A stretch of DNA of 64,000 nt from the NCBI GenBank assembly GCA_016169945.1, contig JADLSH010000184.1, forward strand, positions 1,426,001 to 1,490,000. The letters run 5' to 3'. The position numbers were made by a program, and so were the translations under genes. Source of the stretch: Trachythela sp. YZ-2020. Lineage: Eukaryota; Cnidaria; Anthozoa; Malacalcyonacea; Clavulariidae. Below are positions 56,891 to 64,000 of the stretch, in pieces. Within the stretch, counting starts at the first letter, position 1; every line of letters starts with the position of its first letter. The notes beneath the pieces are model-generated. The model saw only the letters and a program-made list of their open reading frames with translations. It was not told the origin of the DNA and did not search any database.

Positions 56891-58079
56891 ATTTAATGCA
56901 TCTAATTAAAATTAACTATCGAGCATTTTGATTGGATAAAAGTACTCGCAGCGAGCTTGCAAGTTGGTTTTTGCGATGAGTGGAAAAGAGCCTTAAGAGA
57001 CAGACTTGGAGCAAGTTTTCTCGCTTTCTGCCCGCCCGCCCGCCTTAATTTCCTACCGCCCGCCCGCCTTAATTTCCTCCCGCCCCCATTTTCGTGCGCC
57101 CTTTATAACTCCCCAATCCTTTATAACTCCCAATAAAAATCCCTTTAAGAGACAGACTTGGAGCAAGTCTAGGGCAGATCCGGCAGAATAGGACGACTGA
57201 TGCAGTAGGACAAACATTCGCAGGGGGGTCCGGGGAAATCTTCGGCCGCTGGGAAATTTTGAAATCTAGGACCTCGTAGACACGATTTCCTGCGTTCTTA
57301 ACAAATATTTTATTCCTATTTGTAGGTGGAAATAAGTAAAAAAATTCGAAATATATCGCAAAAACAATGTTGTTTTTCCGGATAAGAATAAGTTTAGCTT
57401 CCTGTACAATAAGTTTGCCATAAAGTATTTTATATGTAGATTATAGCAGTTGTGGCAACAGGCAACTGGCAATATTATGGTTCTATTTCAAAGTAGTTTG
57501 TTTTAGCATTTACAGTGCTTCAGTGCTTTAAATATTCAACATACGCACATACAGTATGAGTGATATGACATTCTAGAAGAGCGCGTTACAACAAAGATTG
57601 AAACAGGATGTTCGGCAAACTTTATATTTTAATGAACGCAACGGATGAAGTCGGTCTCTGAAACTATTTAGCCAGTCTCGCGTAGCATTACGTGCATAAT
57701 GCGTCCAATATAACAATGAATATAATGAGACAGACTGCACATTTTGAGACCGACCGGATCATGATCCCTGGGGGATGTGCCACCCCTCCACACATTTACG
57801 CCCCTGATCACAATACCAGCTTTATTACAATTTCAACACAACCTTTATTTCAACCTGTAATTCTGGACCCCAAGATGGTTTTTCACTAGCGATTTTTGTC
57901 AGAAGGAGGCGATTGTATTTTTTTGTCTTGTGACGTTTTGGCTGGAACTAATAGTAGGTATCTATTAATATATATAACAGCACAGATGTCGCTTCCGGCG
58001 CGAAAAAACCTAGTCTAAACCTGTTGTACCTAATAGATTTAAAATATCTATGTGTTAAGCAATGTTGTTTTAAAACCAT
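56891..58079. other. Spacer between receptor relic and second receptor, no gene found
   Basis: Contains CCCGCCCGCC-rich repeats (57030-57090) and two GACAGACTTGGAGCAAGT words like those in receptor intron 1, so some is decayed intron 1. No ORF is supported. Confidence 0.4.
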
Positions 58080-58725
58080 TTCACAAAGGCAAATTGTACA
58101 AACAACATTAACGAAGAACATTTGAACGCTTTTGGGAAAGTTGCGATGATTGTGGTTGAACAAACTGTCAAAATATTGCCGTACAGAAGAGTCTATGAAT
58201 ACAATTAATGTATTCATTATAAAATCACTCCCTCTCGTCGTATGCGGCTATCAGCTCATATATATACAATTCCACCTCACGCAATGTAACTTATTTGTTC
58301 CAAACATGCATCACTAGAAATTGCTAAACCATAATATCCCAGCATGACAATATTTTTTATGTGCATCTGAGAATAATTAAAATGACAAATGCTTAGCTTT
58401 GTCCCAATATCAGTGCACTTTAAAAATGAACATCCTGCAGACGCTATGTAAAACTGTTACTTCGCATACTAACTTTCACAACTGTTACGATTTTTTCCCG
58501 CCATATAGCAGAAAGAAAGAGACATTTAGCCTTGGAATATTTGATATTTTCTATTCATTCAAATCCAAAAGCACATGACAGACATCATGCACGTGTTTCT
58601 ATGAATATTTATCCAATTTTGCTTCGCTACATTGATTCATTTCGTCTTCCGCTTCCATAACGCAAGTTCTTATATGACATCTTGTCTAGCTCCTGAATTA
58701 CGAAGCGTTTTCTCAATTAAAGAAG

Positions 58726-61700
58726 ATGTTTCCAAAGCGTTTTCATTTTCTAGTATTGGTTGTGATTTTCCTCTTTCTGCAAGGTAAGTTTTTGGTGCCA
58801 TGGATTTGTAACGTGTTAAGTTATACACTGTTAGGTACCACGCGACTAGATGAATTCAGACCGTAGTTAAATTTCCGCACGATTTCACCTTGCGTTGATA
58901 ATATAAATTATAAACTAACTTGAAGTTTAACCTGAATAATAACAAAACCTGGGGATTTAATTGACAATGCTGGTACGTCTAGCTTTTGAACAAGGCTCCT
59001 TGTCAAGGAAAACTTGTCAATTTTTTGCCGTACGGCAAATGGGCAAATAAAACTTGCCAAGGAAAACTTGCTCGTCTGTACGGGGCTTTAAAGTTCCTGT
59101 GTTTATAGTATGCTTTGACCAAAGCGTTGAAGTATGTGGAAGTGTAAAATTTTCTCACAATTTAACCAAAAACAACCAAGGTCATTGCTGACGGCGTGAC
59201 GCTACTTTGGTCACAGAAACGATTTATGGTGTAAACTCCTGCTTATAAATTCCTCCCGCTCGCATTTTCGTTTGCTCTTTTTATAACCCACAAACGGAAA
59301 CCGTTTGAAAGGCAGACTTGGAGCCAGTGTAGACATAAACCAGCTTTATAAGGGCAAACGTGTTCTTGCGTTTCAAAAATACAGATCACAAACTTAGTTT
59401 ATTGTAACTTTATCATAAACAATAGAATGGACAAAATGTTTTGAATAACATTGCCCGGAAAAGATTATAACTGACATTTAGAATGTAATGTATATAAATA
59501 CTTGGGTATTTAATTCTTTAACACATTACTTGGGTAAACTTCAAAGATTTTTTTGCACTTCACTTGGTTGAACTAGAATACTGGGTTTGGTGGATAATCC
59601 AAGTGACTAGATATATACACAATTTAAGACCTAACCAGGAACGGTTGCGAAAAATGCAACACTAGGTCCTCTGGCAGGAATTGAACCCACGGCCCTGCGA
59701 TTCCGGTGCAGCGCTCTAACCAACTGAGCTACAGAGGCCAGTTGCTGAGCTGTAACCGTAAGTTCTGTATATATAGGTGATCGGGTGTGCGGGTTGTGAT
59801 AAGGTAAACTTCAAAGATTTTTTTACACTTCACTTGGTTGAACTAGAATACTGGGTTTGGTGGATAATCCAAGTGACTAGATATATACACAATTTAAGAC
59901 CTAACCAGGAACGGTTGCGAAAAATGCAACATTACTACAGACACATTACTTGGGTATTTAATTCTATTTTTGTATTGTTCTTTTTTCAGGTACAGCTTGT
60001 TTCTTTGTGAGACGGTTCGCTTCTGGCACAGGACTTTCTGGCACAGGACTTTGTATTAAGGACACAGGTCAAATACAGTCAAACGGCAGTTGGGGAAACT
60101 TGTCTTTTCTGGAATTTTCTTTTGGCAGCTGTCTGGATCCATCTGCTCAGTTTCGGTTTCGAGATAATGGCGCCATGTTAAATATAAAAAGACAAGGATG
60201 TCTTGCTGCTGCTTCTAAGCCTGGCTCTGGTTATGATCTTGATATGTTTTATATTTACGTTGACTCAGTCAGTTTAGACACAACTGCTTGTGCTCAGAAG
60301 CCTAACGAGGGTATCTATCGTGCTATAACCCAGACCCCCGAGGGAGCATTATCTGTTTATTATAAAGGGAAGGATAAGAGTTCATTTGAAACCTGGTGTG
60401 CAATATATGCACATAATCATCCACAACTTTATAAAAATTATGGAATAAATTACTACATCGCATTGATTACAAGATGTGACTCCGTGCTTCAGATTTTTTT
60501 TTTTGGTAAGTTACTGGATTCTGGTAAAAATCTTTCTTGTATTTGAAGACTTTCTTACCTGACGTTTGCCATTAAATAGAAATGTTTGCAATTATACAAT
60601 ACTATCTTTTTCCTTTCCTTATATTATTTTACACAACAATATATACACGAAATAACACTGATCTATATATTAAATATATACGACATGAGCGGCCGTGTTG
60701 TATTCTGTAAAAATCTTAGCACATGAATAATATTTGGTGAAAAAAATAATTTTGTATCAGATGTGCACGGTCATTATTTCCTATGTGTTCTTCTCAGTAT
60801 TAGCTAGTAATGTGTGGACTGATTATAAACTTATGTGGCAATATATACGAGACATACATATTATTATTATTTTCAACAATATATTTGTGTACGTTACCAT
60901 TCAGCAAAGGGTGCGGTATATATATAGTATATTACATTGTGTTTTTATTAACTGCATGAAAAGTTTGGGTCAACCGGTTTCTTCATATTTTCTCTGCAAA
61001 AAATATAATTTTTAATTATGTCACGTTGACATTGTGCGTAACGAGATGAAATAGCCTGGTACAGTTTTGAAACGAAAACAATTGTTGTTCTATTAAAGGT
61101 TCAGTGACATGTTATGGTGATACGGTGAAGAATGCCAACTGTCCTAAAGATCAGTACATGGTGGTCAAGATTGCATCTTACCGTGGATTGCTTGACACAA
61201 AGACATGTGGTTTGAGTTTAGATGATTATATTTGTGAAGTTGATGTGACATGTCTTGTGAAAAAACAATGTGATGGTCTACATGAGTGTAGTATAAGTGT
61301 GGATGACAAGTTGTTCTCTGGTGATCTATGTCCTGGACTGACAACATATCTTTACTTTGAATATCAATGTGTCGATACTGTAAAACCTTTTAAGGAACTT
61401 TGTGGTATGTAATTCCATTGCTGATTACATATTGTAGTTCTAATCACGTTCTCCTGAGGGATGTGCATCAGACAAGTTCACATAGCATTTAAGAATGTTC
61501 AACCTCGATTTAGTACACACTTGTGACTTGTCATCTGCATGTTCCCCAATTTTGGCTCAATTTGGATAAGAAATTGACAAACGTTTGCCTTGCTTTTCCG
61601 CACTGAAGAGAACAGAATGCATAATAAGTGCATGTATAACTTATGCTTTTACCTCATACTGCGTTATAAACGGCTTTCTGATTGGTTTAGAGCAGGTATA

Positions 61701-64000
61701 TGCATTTTTCGAGATCACCTGCTTTTTTCCCAAACACAAAGGAAAATATAAACATGAAAAAACAAAGCATTTTGAAGATATATCCGATGAGCAATTAAAA
61801 CAAAGACAGAATAATCTTCAAAACAAAAATACAATAGACAATGAAAAGAAAGCAGAACGTTTATTGGCGAAAAAGATTAAACTTTTACAAGTTCAGCGAG
61901 GAAAAGCTTAACAAACACCTTGCCAAGTTTTGGTTTGCTGCAAGAACAAAGAATGGGCAAACATATAAAATAGGCTCTCTTGAAACAACGAGCTACAGTT
62001 TGAACGAGCTCTGAAACGTTATGGCCATAAATTCGACATAACAAAAAGGAAATATACGGCATTTACTTCAAGCATCAAAGCCTATGAAGACGAGACGACT
62101 GAACTGAAGCAAGAAGGAAAGAGATTCACGAAGAATTATGCTGCTGTCAGCCCTGAAGGTAAAATACAGCGATAAATAATAATTACTACATCTATATCAA
62201 GTACAGAACTTTTTATATCAAGTACAAAACTTTTCTCAATCCTAATTTCTAACTTTTATCTTCAGACTTATACGACATATGTCACAGTCGGCATTTTGAC
62301 TCAGATGAAGGACTAAGAGCGTTAGCTTTAAAACAAGGTTCAGTGGGACATAAGATTCTATTTCGCACCCAAAGGAGCAGAAAACATGTATAATATGACG
62401 AAGACAACGTTTGGCATCGAAATGGACGAAAAGACAGCTTTGCAGTGTGTTGTAAATGCTGAAGACAAAGCCACAAAAAATCACAAGAAAAATGAACATG
62501 ACATTGTAAGTGGTTATATGCCTACTATAAAGGATGACAAGTATTGTCCAGTAAGAAACTTCATTAAGTATACCCAAGCCCTTCAACCCGACTCTGACAA
62601 GCTGTGGCAGACACCTAAGAATAACATATTTCCAAGTAATGGCCCAGAGATATGGTATGGCCCAGGGAATGTTGGTCACAATAAACTGGACACATTCATG
62701 TCTAACCTTGCTAAAAACTATAAAGGCTACAATAACCACAGCCTTCGAGGGTCTGGAGTAACAACCCTGAAGCACAATTACCATAATGATACTCAAATCA
62801 TGTCGGTAACTGGCTATCGAAGCAGTGCAAGTTTGAATATATAATTATCAGAAAGTTGCCTCAGGCGAAAAATTTAGAATGGGTTTAACACTTGGCTATG
62901 CGCTTACTGGAGATCCCAGCTGTCTGACCAAAAAGTTAAGAATGAGGTTGCCTGTGTTTACCAACAGCATCCTCGAGGCAACCACTCCAGACAGTCATCC
63001 GATGGCTCCCACCTTTCTTTCCATACCATTGAAAACCAAATTGTACCTCTCAACAAGCACCTGGCCAATCTCCCCGTTTCAGAGAAACTGCGACAATGAC
63101 CAAACGCCCTTGTGTACATCAACTCATATAACAGCTTGGAAGTCTTCAACATATGATGAATCAATGTTCGATGAAGACAGTGTGAGCGATGCTGAAATAC
63201 TGAAAGCAGTAAGTGAATACGAGGAAGCTACAACACCAGAGAATGTTCATTTAATGCAGTTATCTCAGACTGAATCAAACAACATACAGTGCATGTCCAG
63301 GCAATATTGAAGAAGATGAGCCCACCTACATTCAGTAGCTGAAAATTTCAATAGTAGTGTCAAATCGTGAAACTATTTTTTGCAGCAAACTTAATATTTA
63401 CAAGTTTTACACTGTTATATACGTGACTGTTGATGTGACATTTTATTAATACTAATTTAATACAAATAATTGAATATTCTTGTCGCTTATATGACTTTTA
63501 TTGATATCATATTTATTTACTTAAATAAATTTGCAAAAATGTTGGGTGATGTCAATAACTTAAATTTGCTTTTTCTATATCTAAAAAGCCGCATGGCGCC
63601 ACCTTAAGTAGAGTGGCATGCAAGAAAAATCATACTTTGAAGCTGTTTTTGTCTTTACATTGACAATTCTTAGGAGATTGGCAACTTTTAAAGTTTATGT
63701 TAGCATTTTTTGCTCGGTAAGCGCGGGGAACTACCAGACCCCCTCGATGTGTCAATTCCAGTCTCTGAGTGTTCACTAGTTATACATAGTCTTATAGGAC
63801 AAAATAACCAATAACTGTGTTTCTCTTCGTTGTGTTTTTGTAGTTCGTGATGTTTCCCTATCATACTCATCTCTACCTTTCAAAGGTGCTGTACAAATAA
63901 CCACTGATAGTGGGACAATGAATGTGTGTTGGCAAAGTTTAAAGACCTCGGCCAAGAGTATTGTTTGTAGTCAATTGGGTTACGGCTATGCACGCTCTAT
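58726..64000 (+). CDS. Multidomain membrane receptor, copy 2 (partial, cut by the right edge)
   Basis: Exons 58726-58783 (signal peptide MFPKRFHFLVLVVIFLFLQ), 59990-60505 (ricin-like domain), 61099-61404 (SUEL lectin) and 63844 to beyond 64000 (SRCR). Phases and splice sites match copy 1. The SUEL exon keeps its 306-nt length with about five residue changes. The ricin-like exon is 12 nt longer, from a short tandem duplication near its start (SGTGLSGTGLC), and its last 40 residues differ heavily. The visible SRCR part (GTMNVCWQSL, IVCSQLGYGYARS) also differs in patches. No stop or frameshift is seen in these exons. The Ig, TM and tail lie outside the window. Confidence 0.85.
59535..59930. repeat. 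tRNA-derived SINE between a 127-bp direct repeat
   Basis: 59535-59662 and 59803-59929 are nearly identical (CTTCAAAGATTTTTTTRCAC...GGAACGGTTGCGAAAAATGC). Between them, on the minus strand, is a well-preserved tRNA-like body: TAGCTCAGTTGGTTAGAGCG, a CTGCACCGGAATCGCAG anticodon arm and a GGGTTCAATTCC B box. It lies in receptor intron 1, copy 2 only. Confidence 0.7.
61755..63310 (+). mobile_element. Crypton-type tyrosine recombinase remnant in receptor intron 3, copy 2
   Basis: Same element as 31690-33075, damaged differently. It keeps the central segment lost in copy 1, including the HxxR-like box NHSLRGSGVTTL and the VTGYRSSASLNI box. The first Arg box is altered (FYFAPKGAE where copy 1 has ARRGAE), a 1-nt change puts a stop before the catalytic Tyr, and frameshifts occur near 61880 and 62330. 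Neither copy can act. Confidence 0.72.

Larger units (their letters stand above)
38795..64000 (+). repeat. Tandem segmental duplication, copy 2 (cut by window edge)
   Basis: Homologous to 13298 onward, same order and strand. Extra material in copy 2 includes the SINE at 41253-41622, a different LINE tail at 44955-45100, the 46468-49633 nested transposon stack, foldbacks at 51881-52287 and about 54409-54698, and the decayed receptor relic at 55552-56890. The window ends in the second receptor's SRCR exon. Confidence 0.9.

Noticed and set aside
59655..59735. A functional tRNA gene on the minus strand.
   Set aside because: The cloverleaf is close to complete, but the anticodon arm has mismatches and lacks U33. 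The same body occurs in several decayed copies with shared flanks, which marks a tRNA-derived SINE.
62242..62796. A 184-residue minus-strand ORF.
   Set aside because: It is the reverse-strand shadow of the Crypton remnant; copy 1 does not keep it open.

Overview
The window is animal nuclear DNA: AT-rich, with short exons (58 to about 990 nt), GT-AG introns full of transposon debris, and no operons, ribosome-binding sites or CRISPR arrays. The protein content (ApeC, SUEL-type galactose/rhamnose lectin, SRCR, FN3 and Ig domains, a Crypton-type DUF3504 recombinase, Penelope-like retroelements) suggests an early-branching metazoan, most likely a cnidarian and probably an anthozoan. That placement is inference; no mitochondrial or rRNA marker is present.

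Layout. 1-829: a 114-116 bp minisatellite. 823-9435 (minus): the 5' and central exons of ATP-dependent 6-phosphofructokinase, running off the left edge, with an inverted, frameshifted PFK exon at 1336-1421. 9436-10486: spacer with a large palindrome. 10487-22401 (plus): a CtIP/RBBP8-like DNA end-resection gene. Its eighth intron holds an oppositely oriented two-exon gene for a secreted ApeC protein (17110-18361). 23923-25004 (plus): a small two-exon gene of unknown function. 27820-38025 (plus): a large type I membrane receptor with signal peptide, ricin-like domain, SUEL lectin, SRCR, two FN3, an RPTP-like juxtamembrane region with a furin-type site, Ig, TM and a tail with three tyrosine motifs.

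From 38795 the sequence repeats. The segment from 13298 onward is duplicated head to tail: RBBP8 exons 6-11, the nested ApeC gene, the small gene and the receptor. The second receptor is cut by the right edge at its SRCR exon. The junction lies inside the minisatellite. The second RBBP8 copy lacks exons 1-5. The copies differ by datable insertions: a mariner-type MITE only in copy 1; and, only in copy 2, a SINE, a nested mariner/Penelope/hAT stack and several foldbacks. Between the small gene and the second receptor lie the flanks of a further, deleted receptor copy, so the receptor looks like a member of a tandem array.

No pathway joins all the genes. PFK is glycolytic and RBBP8 acts in double-strand-break repair. 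The ApeC protein and the lectin/SRCR/Ig receptor look like recognition molecules. The most interesting candidate system is the tandemly duplicated receptor: between copies its ligand-binding exons differ in concentrated patches while other exons are nearly unchanged, and its tail carries SH2-docking-like tyrosines, which would suit immune or self/non-self recognition. This is a hypothesis from sequence alone.
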